From CAZABG01 sp964460985 (GTDB lineage: Bacteria > Chlamydiota > Chlamydiia > Chlamydiales > Parachlamydiaceae): a stretch of DNA of 26,490 nt. Position 1 is the first letter of the stretch; each line of letters starts with the position of its first letter. The position numbers and the translations under genes are program-made. The stretch is taken from NCBI GenBank assembly GCA_964460985.1, contig CAYWQX010000031.1:1-26490 (forward strand). Reading direction: 5' to 3'. Below are positions 7,129 through 15,941 of this stretch, in pieces. Below the pieces are notes generated by a model. It searched no databases and was not told the origin of the DNA. It was given only the letters and a program-made list of their open reading frames with translations.

Positions 7129-9041
7129 GATGTAAAATTCTCAAGAGAGTTAATAAAGGGAAGAATTTCACCGCCAAGTTCGCAAGATGCAATTTTCTTT
7201 TTCAAAGCGTCTAATGCCATCCGCATTTTTTTGTGCGGCTCTTCCATATCCACCTCACTTTTTACCATATAATCGCGTTTTATAAACAGTTCAGCCAAAA
7301 GCCTTTTGAGATCTTCGATATGCTCCCTTTCCGGAACTGAATAGCAAAAAATCCATCGGTCGATTCTTTCTAAAGAGGCGTTGAAGTGAGAAAGCATACT
7401 TTGCTTGAGCTCTTGAAGGGGGTTCAAAGGATCCAACAGCCTTACCACCGAAACGAAATCTTTATCTTTGATATAAGGGCTGAAGAACACTTTTCTATAG
7501 GGATAGAAACTTATTTTTGTCTCCTTCCAGGGATCTTCAACCAGAACTTCCCCTTTAATTGCGAATAGTTGAAAGGAAGATTTCGGTTTAAAGAAGGCGG
7601 TTTCGATTTGATAGGCCATTCCTTCAAGGGTTGGAATAAAGGTGACAGAGGCCGCTTCGGTTTTAAACCCTAAAGCCTCATAAATTTGATCCATTTTTTT
7701 AGAAAAAACCTCTCGATGAGACAAGGAGAGCCACTCGAATAGCTTGATAAAATAGAGAGGATTTTGGGCTTCGGCTGCTTTAAAAATATCTGAGAAGCGG
7801 ATTTGATCAATTAATGTTATTTCGTTTTTGGAATAAGCTAAAGAGGCCATGAATTTTTCCGCCAGCCATACATGGCCTGGTTGTTTTCCTGAAAAGAGGT
7901 CTCTAAAATAATCCGATCTTTTTAAACTCTCCTGGCTGAGAGGCTTATCTCCCCCGATCGATTTAATCCAATCGATCATCTTGTTGATCGGAAAGCCTCT
8001 TCTTGCATCCACCCTAAATTCTTCCTCCCCTAAACGAAGTATTAGTTTTAGATTAGGATTTAAAAATTCCTTTGCAAAATGGGAAAGATGGGAATTTTCA
8101 AGATCCATGTAGGATCCATTTATTTGGATGGGATAGCAAGCTTGCGGAAGGGTAACTGTCGACAAACGATAGCGTGATATACGTAAGGATTCTATTCCCA
8201 GACTCTTTTTTTCCCCTAAAACGATCGGCATCATGAGATCTGAGAGTCTTCTCTCCATATGCTTTTCCAACACCAAATTTCTGAGTTCTTTAAAAAAATA
8301 ATTAAAGATAAAAAGGGCTATTTGAAAAGTAGATGCAGGAAGAGATACCTCGTCTTCTTCAAGACGGCAAATCACTTTTGACCCGGGAACAATCGCGGAT
8401 AAATTATTGTTAAGCTTGGAGGCCTCCTTCAAGCGATTGACAATACTTTCATAAAACCTGGAAGTATACCCGATCCAGGTTACAGTCTTGGCTGTTTTGA
8501 GTTTGAGTTTAAACTCCTGTTTAAGATGGGGCAGATTATGCCTTTTAAACTTGCTTTTAACTAAAACAAATTTTTTTAGACGCGTTTCAGCATAATCCTT
8601 GCCTTTAAGGACAACCTGGATAAGGTATCTAAACCGGTTGGGATCCACCAAGATCAAAGCTTCCATCTCCTCCGGCATATCGTCCAGTAAACACTTTTTA
8701 GCGAGCTCAATATGGTAAAAAGTTATGAAAATTTCTTTTACATTATCTTGTAGACGACCGATTTTATCCTCCAGAAGGAGCCGCTGATGCATGAGATTGG
8801 CTCGATCGATAAAATGGATAAACCTCGCCTCTATGTCCAACTGCACCGCTGTAATCAACGCTTTTTCATGAATATCTTTAACCGATTCTTTGTCCTTTAA
8901 GAGGGTTTTTATGTTTTTATAATCACGAAGTGTGAGAGGAAGAGGCAACTCTGCCCGGTAGAGCTCATCGACTCTAATAGGGCTCTCTTCCTCTTCCGGC
9001 ACTTGATCGCCGCATCCAAAGACTGACTGTATACATTCCAT
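7122..9041 (-). CDS. Conserved hypothetical 639-aa protein (chlamydial, unknown function)
   Basis: I do not recognise this protein. It is 639 aa, has no signal peptide or clear membrane helix, and reads as a soluble alpha/beta protein: a Cys-containing start (MECIQSVFGCGD), an acidic patch (PEEEESP), then a helical region to about residue 250 and a long mixed domain. Basic tracts such as KSKFKRHNLPHLKQEFKLK occur near residue 160. It starts with ATG at 9041 without an obvious Shine-Dalgarno. It is the first gene of the operon with dgt and tsaB and is divergent from lon, with 72 bases between the starts. Overlap with dgt suggests co-translation, but nothing in the sequence shows a nucleotide-related function. 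It may be a Chlamydiae-restricted family; a host-directed role is possible but untested. The coding call is strong because the long frame is tightly packed. Confidence 0.8.
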   Translation of the reverse strand: MECIQSVFGCGDQVPEEEESPIRVDELYRAELPLPLTLRDYKNIKTLLKDKESVKDIHEKALITAVQLDIEARFIHFIDRANLMHQRLLLEDKIGRLQDNVKEIFITFYHIELAKKCLLDDMPEEMEALILVDPNRFRYLIQVVLKGKDYAETRLKKFVLVKSKFKRHNLPHLKQEFKLKLKTAKTVTWIGYTSRFYESIVNRLKEASKLNNNLSAIVPGSKVICRLEEDEVSLPASTFQIALFIFNYFFKELRNLVLEKHMERRLSDLMMPIVLGEKKSLGIESLRISRYRLSTVTLPQACYPIQINGSYMDLENSHLSHFAKEFLNPNLKLILRLGEEEFRVDARRGFPINKMIDWIKSIGGDKPLSQESLKRSDYFRDLFSGKQPGHVWLAEKFMASLAYSKNEITLIDQIRFSDIFKAAEAQNPLYFIKLFEWLSLSHREVFSKKMDQIYEALGFKTEAASVTFIPTLEGMAYQIETAFFKPKSSFQLFAIKGEVLVEDPWKETKISFYPYRKVFFSPYIKDKDFVSVVRLLDPLNPLQELKQSMLSHFNASLERIDRWIFCYSVPEREHIEDLKRLLAELFIKRDYMVKSEVDMEEPHKKMRMALDALKKKIASCELGGEILPFINSLENFTSC

Positions 9042-9054
9042 ATTTCAAATTTTT

Positions 9055-9071
9055 AATTGGTAGCGCCAATT
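9055..9071. promoter_or_regulatory. Inverted repeat between lon and the 639-aa gene (possible operator)
   Basis: A perfect palindrome AATTGG-N5-CCAATT lies in the 72-base divergent gap, 14 bases upstream of one start and 43 bases upstream of the other. The symmetry and location fit a protein-binding operator that could control both directions. I could not place convincing -35/-10 boxes around it. It could also occur by chance in AT-rich DNA. Confidence 0.4.
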
Positions 9072-9113
9072 TAATGATAGATTGCTGATTGCGACTATAC
9101 CACCCAACTTAGT

Positions 9114-11585
9114 ATGATTTTACCCATGCAAGACGATCCTAACTTCGAAGAGCTCAAAGAAGCTATCATTCAATCCCTCGCGGAAAACGATAAAATCAAA
9201 CCGCAAGGCCCTCCCGATATATTACCGATTTTTCCTGCGCTGAAAAGACCTTTTTTTCCCGGCATGGCAGCCCCCGTTATCATTGAACCCGGCAGCTACT
9301 ACGAGCTCATCAAAAAAATGATGAAGCAGGAGGAGAAATGGATCGCGCTTTTTTTAACGAAAGATGAAAACCTCTCTCCCTATAAATTGACAGCCAACGA
9401 TATTCATACCGTCGGCGTCTCGGCGAAAATCGTCCGAGTGATTCCCATGGATCAAGGCGGCGCTCAAGTGATTGTCAACATGGAGAAAAGGATCATTCGT
9501 GAAGAGGCCATGATGAATGGCAAAAGACTCTATGCCAAAGTTAGATACCATGAAGACACCCCCCTTGTAACAAGGGAGATGAAAGCTTACTCTGCAAGCA
9601 TCATTCAAACGATTAAAGAGCTTCTCAAACTAAATCCCCTTTTTAAAGAAGAGCTGCAGCTTTTCTTAAGCCACTCGGACCTCTCCGAGCCGGGAAAACT
9701 TGCCGATTTTGCAGTAGCCCTCACCACTGCCACGAGAGATGAGCTTCAGGATGTCCTCGAGACTTTTGAAATCCCTAAAAGAGTGGATAAATCTTTAAGG
9801 CTGCTTAGAAAAGAGCTCGATTTGAGCCAGCTTCAAAATAGAATCAATCAGAAAATTGATGCTAATATCACCAAAAGCCAAAAAGAATATTTTTTAAGAG
9901 AACAGCTTAAAACGATTAAAAAAGAGCTTGGCCTTGAAAAAGATGAAAAAGCGCTTGAGATTGAGAAATTTGAGAAAAGGCTGAAAAAAAAGCAGGTCCC
10001 TGAGGATGTCATGAAAACGATCAAGGAAGAATTGAATAAGTTCTCCCTCTTAGAGCCTCATGCCTCAGAATTTGGCGTAACCAGAAACTATCTCGATTGG
10101 CTGACCAACATCCCCTGGGGTCTCAAGTCGTCTAACGATGTTTCTTTGAAAAAAGCTGAAGAGATCCTAGAGGACGAGCATTATGGTTTGGAAGAAGTCA
10201 AAAAACGGATCGCCGAATTCATATCGGTTGCTAAACTTGCTAAAACTATGCGGGGCAACATTATTTGTTTAGTGGGTCCTCCAGGAGTTGGCAAAACCAG
10301 TATTGGCAAAAGCATCGCCCACGCTCTTAACAGAAAATTTTTCCGATTTTCGGTCGGCGGCATGCGGGATGAATCGGAGATCAAAGGGCACCGTAGAACC
10401 TACGTCGGAGCTCAGCCGGGGAAAATTATTCAGGCCTTGAAACATTGCCAGACCATGAATCCGGTCATATTGATCGACGAAATCGACAAAATGGGAGAAA
10501 GCTATCAAGGAGATCCCGCATCCGCTCTTTTAGAAGTGCTTGATAAAGAACAAAACAACGAATTTTTAGATCACTACCTCGATGTGAGATGCGATCTTTC
10601 CGATGTGCTCTTTATTGTAACTGCGAATGTTCTTGATACCATCCCTGAGCCTTTGTTAGATCGTATGGAGATTATTCGTCTTTCAGGTTACATCGTTGAA
10701 GAAAAAATTGAGATCGCTAATCGCTATTTAATCCCCAAAAACTTGAAAGAGATGGGGCTCAAAAAAAACCAGATCGGATTTTCCAAGGACGCTTTAGAGG
10801 CAATCATTCATGGTTATGCGAGAGAAGCGGGCGTTAGATCCTTTGAACATTGGCTGAAGAAAATTCTCAGGAAAGCTGCGCATAAAATCATTCAGGCCCA
10901 TGAAACCTCTAAAAAAACCGATCCATTTAAAATCCTTCCCAAAAACTTAAACGACTGGATCGGAAAGCCCCTTTTTACCTCGGATCGGTTTTACGAAAAA
11001 ACTCCTATAGGAGTGGCGACCGGCCTTGCTTGGACGGCTTTAGGGGGGGCAACCCTTTATATTGAATCGATCGAGATGCCAGGTGAAAAGTCGGAAATGA
11101 AACTGACCGGTCAAGCAGGCGATGTCATGAAAGAGTCTTCGATGATCGCCTGGAGCTATCTGCAAGGATCGATCCAAAAATATTGCCCCGGCACGAAATT
11201 TTTCCCTAATTCAAACGTTCATATCCACATCCCTGAAGGGGCAACCCCTAAAGATGGGCCTTCGGCAGGCATTACCATGGTCACATCGTTGCTCTCCCTT
11301 TTAATGAAGCGGCCTGTTCTGGATGATTTGGGAATGACGGGCGAGCTTACTTTAACGGGCAGAGTTTTACCGATCGGCGGGGTAAAAGAAAAAGTTATCG
11401 CCTCAAGACGTTCAGGATTAAAAACTTTGATCTTTCCTGATGAAAATAAGCGCGATTTTGATGAACTTCCTCAAGAGATTCAAGAGGGTCTCAAAGTTCA
11501 TTTCGTAAGGCACTATGATGAAGTTTTTAAAATAGCATTTGGAGAAGTATGCAAACCTGGTCAGAAAAAGCCCAAGAAAAAATAA
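9114..11585 (+). CDS. lon: ATP-dependent protease Lon
   Basis: Lon (La) is a homo-hexameric cytosolic AAA+ serine protease that degrades misfolded and short-lived regulatory proteins. It is 823 aa with the complete layout: N-terminal substrate-binding LON domain (about 40-240), a coiled-coil, the AAA+ module with Walker A GPPGVGKT (388-395) and Walker B VILIDEIDKMG, and the C-terminal protease domain. The catalytic dyad is visible as S717 in PKDGPSAG and K760 in GGVKEKV, 43 residues apart as in E. coli Lon. The tail is lysine-rich (KPGQKKPKKK). An in-frame ATG at 9126 is an alternative start; neither has a good ribosome binding site. The 3' end overlaps the next gene by 37 bases. It corresponds by position to CT344. 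Confidence 0.98.
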   Translation: MILPMQDDPNFEELKEAIIQSLAENDKIKPQGPPDILPIFPALKRPFFPGMAAPVIIEPGSYYELIKKMMKQEEKWIALFLTKDENLSPYKLTANDIHTVGVSAKIVRVIPMDQGGAQVIVNMEKRIIREEAMMNGKRLYAKVRYHEDTPLVTREMKAYSASIIQTIKELLKLNPLFKEELQLFLSHSDLSEPGKLADFAVALTTATRDELQDVLETFEIPKRVDKSLRLLRKELDLSQLQNRINQKIDANITKSQKEYFLREQLKTIKKELGLEKDEKALEIEKFEKRLKKKQVPEDVMKTIKEELNKFSLLEPHASEFGVTRNYLDWLTNIPWGLKSSNDVSLKKAEEILEDEHYGLEEVKKRIAEFISVAKLAKTMRGNIICLVGPPGVGKTSIGKSIAHALNRKFFRFSVGGMRDESEIKGHRRTYVGAQPGKIIQALKHCQTMNPVILIDEIDKMGESYQGDPASALLEVLDKEQNNEFLDHYLDVRCDLSDVLFIVTANVLDTIPEPLLDRMEIIRLSGYIVEEKIEIANRYLIPKNLKEMGLKKNQIGFSKDALEAIIHGYAREAGVRSFEHWLKKILRKAAHKIIQAHETSKKTDPFKILPKNLNDWIGKPLFTSDRFYEKTPIGVATGLAWTALGGATLYIESIEMPGEKSEMKLTGQAGDVMKESSMIAWSYLQGSIQKYCPGTKFFPNSNVHIHIPEGATPKDGPSAGITMVTSLLSLLMKRPVLDDLGMTGELTLTGRVLPIGGVKEKVIASRRSGLKTLIFPDENKRDFDELPQEIQEGLKVHFVRHYDEVFKIAFGEVCKPGQKKPKKK

Positions 11586-12049
11586 TCCATCCAGATAAGC
11601 TACCCACTTTTGCGAAGGACTTGAAAAATAAAGGGTTTAAGATCGCGACTTTAAACGGCTCCTTCGACCTTTTGCATGCAGGCCATCTTGAGATGATTTA
11701 TCAAGCGAAGCTGCAAGGAGATAAGCTGATTGTTGCCTTAAACTCCGACCAATCGATTAAACAATATAAAAGTCCATCAAGACCGATTATTCCATTAGAA
11801 TATCGCATGAGATTAATGGCAGCGCTTGAATTTGTAGATTATGTCACCTGGTTTGAGGAAACGGATCCTAGAACCCTTCTTGCAAAAATAAAACCTGATG
11901 TGCATGTTAACGGGTCTGAGTATGGGGCAAATTGCATTGAAGCGGAGACGGTCAAAGAGAATGGGGGCCGTATCCATATTGTCAATTTGATACCCGGATT
12001 ATCCACTTCGGAGATTATCAAAAAAATATGCGCCTCCTCGTTGAATTAG
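11549..12049 (+). CDS. D-glycero-beta-D-manno-heptose 1-phosphate adenylyltransferase-like (HldE C-domain/RfaE2)
   Basis: A 166-aa stand-alone nucleotidyltransferase matching the C-terminal half of HldE. The HxGH nucleotide-binding motif lies in NGSFDLLHAGHLEMI (HAGH 43-46). Also present are VALNSDQSIKQYK, the family block RMRLMAALEFVDYVTWFEE, KPDVHVNGSEY and the terminal LSTSEII. The family reaction is ATP plus heptose 1-phosphate to ADP-heptose, the donor for LPS inner core. No kinase (HldE N-domain/HldA), GmhA or GmhB gene is seen here, so the pathway cannot be confirmed from this window. Its start lies 37 bases inside the end of lon and its end overlaps the rhomboid gene by 22 bases, so translation is probably coupled. 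The family is firm; the heptose substrate is inferred, since related enzymes act on glycerol phosphate. Confidence 0.85.
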   Translation: MQTWSEKAQEKIIHPDKLPTFAKDLKNKGFKIATLNGSFDLLHAGHLEMIYQAKLQGDKLIVALNSDQSIKQYKSPSRPIIPLEYRMRLMAALEFVDYVTWFEETDPRTLLAKIKPDVHVNGSEYGANCIEAETVKENGGRIHIVNLIPGLSTSEIIKKICASSLN

Positions 12050-13137
12050 AAAACCCCGATCAAGCGAACGCCTTTTCGAGCTATCTCAAAAAACTTGGTG
12101 TCGTTCATGACCTTGAAGTGGTAAAAAATAAAGATTGGGGCGATTCAGGCTATGGACTTCAAAGATATAAAATTTGGATTGAAGACGAAGATCAGTTTAG
12201 CGACGCAGTAGAAGCTTGGAACCATTTTCAATCAAGCCCCGACGATCCCAAATTTAAAACGCCCCCATCGCCTAAGCTAAACCCTTTTCGACCAAATAAA
12301 CTGAAGAGAAAAGCCAAAGAAATTCCTTCGCCCCTTACCAACTTCATTGTAAGCTTTTGCGTTTTTGTTTTCCTCGCTTCTCAATTTCTTTTTGTCACAC
12401 CTGAGCAAGAGAAAACTCAACTGAATGACTATATCCCCTCCCCTGTCGAAAAAGTGATGTTGTTCGATTTTCCAAAGCAGGCAGAAAGGATAACTCAAAT
12501 CATCGATGAATATGGAACCACCGACTGGCCGCCTGAGGCGTATAAGGAAAAGGAGAAAGCGCTTCAAATACCCATTTGGGAAGGGTTGTATGATCCTCTT
12601 GCCAATTATTTGAAAGGGGATCAAACCAAGCCGCTCATCAATGCCCCTTTATTCGAAAAAATATCGCAAGGCGAAATCTGGAGATTGATAACTCCCATTT
12701 TCCTGCATGCGAATTTAATTCACATTCTTTTTAATATTCTTGTTTTCATCGTTCTTGGAAAAGAAGTAGAAAGAATGATTGGCATAAAGAGAATGATCCT
12801 TTTAATTCTTTTTAGCGCCCTTTTTTCTAATACCATTCAGTATATGATGTCAGGCTTTCGCTTCATGGGTATTTCCGGAGTCGTTTGCGCGCTTCTTGCT
12901 TTTATCGTGACCCGTCAAAAACTCGCCCCATGGGAAGGCTACCAGCTAGAAAAATCGAGTGTCTATTTTATGCTCTCTTTTATTTTCTTAATGGCAGGAC
13001 TGTCTCTGATTTCCTTTATCTCAAAGTCTTTTGGGCACGAATTTCTTGTCACTTCCATTGCCAACAGCGCTCATGTTTCAGGTTTGTTTATCGGATGGCT
13101 TTTTGCACGCTTCCCTTATTTTCAATGGAAAGGTTAA
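12028..13137 (+). CDS. Rhomboid-family intramembrane serine protease
   Basis: A 369-aa membrane-embedded serine protease that cleaves substrates within the bilayer. Residues 1-80 form a small soluble domain similar in layout to the GlpG cytoplasmic domain. A basic, Pro-rich linker follows, then a first membrane helix (FIVSFCVFVFLASQFLFV, about 105-122) and a long loop. The rhomboid core begins with WRLITPIFLHANLIHILFNI. The catalytic Ser is S283 in GISG and the catalytic His is H349 in NSAHVSGLFIG, both intact with the usual spacing, so the protein should be active. It overlaps the nucleotidyltransferase gene by 22 bases. No substrate is suggested by the neighbours; the family is often linked to membrane-protein quality control. 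Confidence 0.93.
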   Translation: MRLLVELENPDQANAFSSYLKKLGVVHDLEVVKNKDWGDSGYGLQRYKIWIEDEDQFSDAVEAWNHFQSSPDDPKFKTPPSPKLNPFRPNKLKRKAKEIPSPLTNFIVSFCVFVFLASQFLFVTPEQEKTQLNDYIPSPVEKVMLFDFPKQAERITQIIDEYGTTDWPPEAYKEKEKALQIPIWEGLYDPLANYLKGDQTKPLINAPLFEKISQGEIWRLITPIFLHANLIHILFNILVFIVLGKEVERMIGIKRMILLILFSALFSNTIQYMMSGFRFMGISGVVCALLAFIVTRQKLAPWEGYQLEKSSVYFMLSFIFLMAGLSLISFISKSFGHEFLVTSIANSAHVSGLFIGWLFARFPYFQWKG

Positions 13138-13146
13138 GATGCGTGG

Positions 13147-15918
13147 GTGATTTCCGACATTGTACAATCAGGTCTCAGAGACGGCGTACTCGATAAAATT
13201 GAAATCGGGAGAAATAACACCTCTAAACCTCTCAGGCTTTTTCTCAGTCTTTTGGAAGGTTTGGGTTTTACTACCTTTCCGCGATTTTATTTTAAAGAGC
13301 GCTATAAAAAAATTGTCCCTCTCCTTAACGAATTTTATTTGAAATCCGCCTTCAATCCTTCTCAAGATGAATATGAGATTCTAAAAAAAGCGATCATTCA
13401 TAAAACCAAGGCTGTTTTTTTAAAAACTCATTCCAGACAGAAGCTAGAAGAGCTGCATAATATTTATCTTATCCAACATGACCCTGAAAGCCCTATTCTC
13501 ATTGACGCAGAAAATTGGATGCAGCTTCGTTTAAACCCTCGCGAAATTCCTCATCTGGATAAACTGATCGATGTTTATAACAAACTTGCAGATATTAGGA
13601 AAAAGTATCCAACTCCTCTCTTTGCTAAAATTGTTCAAGAGGCAAGAAAACAAAACACCTTTCAAGACCTCTCTTTAAACACCGTTTTGAAGTATCTGGA
13701 GTGGGAGAAAAAAGGGTGGATCGATCAAGAGCATCTCGTTGAAAGAATCCATTTTTTAAATCATAGCGGTGAAATTCTCTCGCAAGAGCCGTGGCTAAGA
13801 ACCTTTATATCAACCTCTACTCAAAAAGAGATGAACAATGAAACCCCCCATACCGATAAAGGGATGGAGGAGGTGACACTCGCCTTAAAAATAGTGGATA
13901 TTTATAAAGAGAGCCGCCTTCACTCAGAGGCTTTTTTTCAACTGTTGCAATACCTTCATGAAATTAAGCCGGATCACTTTGAATTCACCCTCAAACAATA
14001 CATCTCTTATATCCAAAAAGGATATCTAAAGATTGAAGGCTCTAATCCTTGTATCCGTGAGCAATATCGTCTAATTATAGCTGTTGGCGATGCCCATTTA
14101 GATTCCTTTTTTAAATTGTACTATCAACATCCTATCTATCTAGATACCACTCTTCCCCTTAAGCAAAAAATCGATATTTTGCTCCCAAGAATCACAAATA
14201 AACCGGAAGAGGTGTTTGAAGAGGATGCATTAAAGAAAATTGCCACGAATTATAAATTGATCATCACGGAAAAAGAGATCACCCGCAAAGGGGGCCTTGA
14301 TCTTTTTACCGCATGGATCGATAAATTTGATCAATCGGTCAAATTAGGCTCCAAACTGATTACCGAAGATCCTTGCTATAATGAACTTTCCGCTAAAATA
14401 TGCGTTCTGGACAATCTAAGAGAACAGCTGTTAGTCGATGACCAGGAAAGGTTCGTTGAAGCCGTAAAAGCCGCCCTGAAAGGGGATGAAGTGGGTTTCT
14501 GGTCAAGAGTAGAAGGCAACTACCTAGGTCAAGAGTATCAAACTGCCGCAGAACTCTATAAATCTTCCCAGGCGAGCTCTCCCTTTGAAGGAAGCGTGGA
14601 GGAAAGAATTAAAAAAATCTTACCTTTTGCAAGAAATATTAAAGAGGTGAGCTTTTTAATCAGGCTCTATGTATTCAAAAGAGCTGCCAGAATTACCCGT
14701 CAATTTGATTACTGTTTAACTGAGAGTCTCAAATCTTATCTTGATCAATGGACCAAATTATTTCCTGTTGAAACCCTTCCTGTTACCACTTTAAACGAGC
14801 TCGACAATCTTCTTCTTTTCTCCCTCAAGCAAGTTTTAGATGGGGGAATGACTTTTGAAGAGCTTCTTCAGGTCTTGGAGGCAACCTACCCCAAACTTTC
14901 CGGATTAAATAAAGATTATTTTGATCAGTTCAGCGGAGCCATCCAACGTTTTCGTGAAAATAAAATGTGGTTGATGAAAGAGGAAGCCTATTACAACGCG
15001 ATCGTTCCAAGGGTATCTACACGAGCATTTCGGGCTTTTTTAAGAGTATTCATTCCCACTAAAACAGAAGAGTTAAAACCCCATTTTCAAATTGTTGAAA
15101 ATAAATACAGTTTTAATGATCCCTGTCCCATTATGCTGATTGCTTTAAAAGCTAAAAATCCAGGGCATCTTCTCCTTTATTTTTTAGAGCTCTTAAAAAA
15201 CAGGGGCCTTCATGACCTGCTTCAAAAGGATCATTTTCATACGGAACAGCTGGTTCGAACGACTATACAAAGATTTAAGAGAGATCTTATTGAATGTAAT
15301 TGGAAAGAGGTTCGAAAAGAGTATAAAGAGCATCTATCGACCCATTTTCCAGAGTGCTTTGTCATCCCCTATCTGGATAACTTTTTAGAAAAAGTTGAAA
15401 AAGTGCGCAGGGAAAAAAATACAAATAAAATGGCCAAAGTCCCTCCTGTGCCAGAGTTTCTTTTAGCCAATTTACCAACCCTAATCATGGCGCTAGAAGC
15501 TTTGGAAGGGGTTAAACTGTTAGGAGCTATCGGACAGTATCTTTTACCTCGAGTCTTGCCTATTGTACTCAAGCTCAACACGCCCCAATTTACTCCGGCT
15601 GAAAAAGACGCAATTGTTGCAATCATTGGAATTCTTTTACCTGATTTCAGTGTCAAACACGACTTCTACCCCCTAATAAGGTATATGAAGGAACTCAACA
15701 GCTTCATCACGCTGAACTTGGCCTCCCCTCCCTCCGATCCAAACGAGCTGAATTTAAATCCGGAAGATAAGACTAAAATAGCTATTAGTACGCTCCAAAT
15801 TTCGGATTATCTGATCACCCAGGTCATGAGCTATAAAAATATTTTAAATCCCCTCCTGGAAGAGCTTGATAAAGAAATTATTCATTACTCAGCAAACGAT
15901 CTTCCCTCTAAAGTTTAG
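13147..15918 (+). CDS. Large conserved hypothetical protein, 923 aa, predicted all-helical
   Basis: I do not recognise a domain. The protein is 923 aa, without signal peptide or convincing membrane helices, rich in Leu, Lys, Glu and Phe and apparently almost wholly alpha-helical, like a helical-repeat scaffold. A Pro-rich stretch (VPPVPEFLLANLPTL) marks a boundary near residue 765. The start is a GTG at 13147, the first start codon after an in-frame stop (which is also the rhomboid stop), so upstream extension is impossible; the next ATG would remove over 200 residues. It sits between rhomboid and RNase Z in a tight plus-strand cluster. The frame is intact over 2.77 kb, so it is under selection to stay coding. 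A cytosolic scaffold or effector-like role is only a guess. Confidence 0.8.
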   Translation: MISDIVQSGLRDGVLDKIEIGRNNTSKPLRLFLSLLEGLGFTTFPRFYFKERYKKIVPLLNEFYLKSAFNPSQDEYEILKKAIIHKTKAVFLKTHSRQKLEELHNIYLIQHDPESPILIDAENWMQLRLNPREIPHLDKLIDVYNKLADIRKKYPTPLFAKIVQEARKQNTFQDLSLNTVLKYLEWEKKGWIDQEHLVERIHFLNHSGEILSQEPWLRTFISTSTQKEMNNETPHTDKGMEEVTLALKIVDIYKESRLHSEAFFQLLQYLHEIKPDHFEFTLKQYISYIQKGYLKIEGSNPCIREQYRLIIAVGDAHLDSFFKLYYQHPIYLDTTLPLKQKIDILLPRITNKPEEVFEEDALKKIATNYKLIITEKEITRKGGLDLFTAWIDKFDQSVKLGSKLITEDPCYNELSAKICVLDNLREQLLVDDQERFVEAVKAALKGDEVGFWSRVEGNYLGQEYQTAAELYKSSQASSPFEGSVEERIKKILPFARNIKEVSFLIRLYVFKRAARITRQFDYCLTESLKSYLDQWTKLFPVETLPVTTLNELDNLLLFSLKQVLDGGMTFEELLQVLEATYPKLSGLNKDYFDQFSGAIQRFRENKMWLMKEEAYYNAIVPRVSTRAFRAFLRVFIPTKTEELKPHFQIVENKYSFNDPCPIMLIALKAKNPGHLLLYFLELLKNRGLHDLLQKDHFHTEQLVRTTIQRFKRDLIECNWKEVRKEYKEHLSTHFPECFVIPYLDNFLEKVEKVRREKNTNKMAKVPPVPEFLLANLPTLIMALEALEGVKLLGAIGQYLLPRVLPIVLKLNTPQFTPAEKDAIVAIIGILLPDFSVKHDFYPLIRYMKELNSFITLNLASPPSDPNELNLNPEDKTKIAISTLQISDYLITQVMSYKNILNPLLEELDKEIIHYSANDLPSKV

Positions 15919-15941
15919 AATAAGGTACTCTATTTGGTAAC

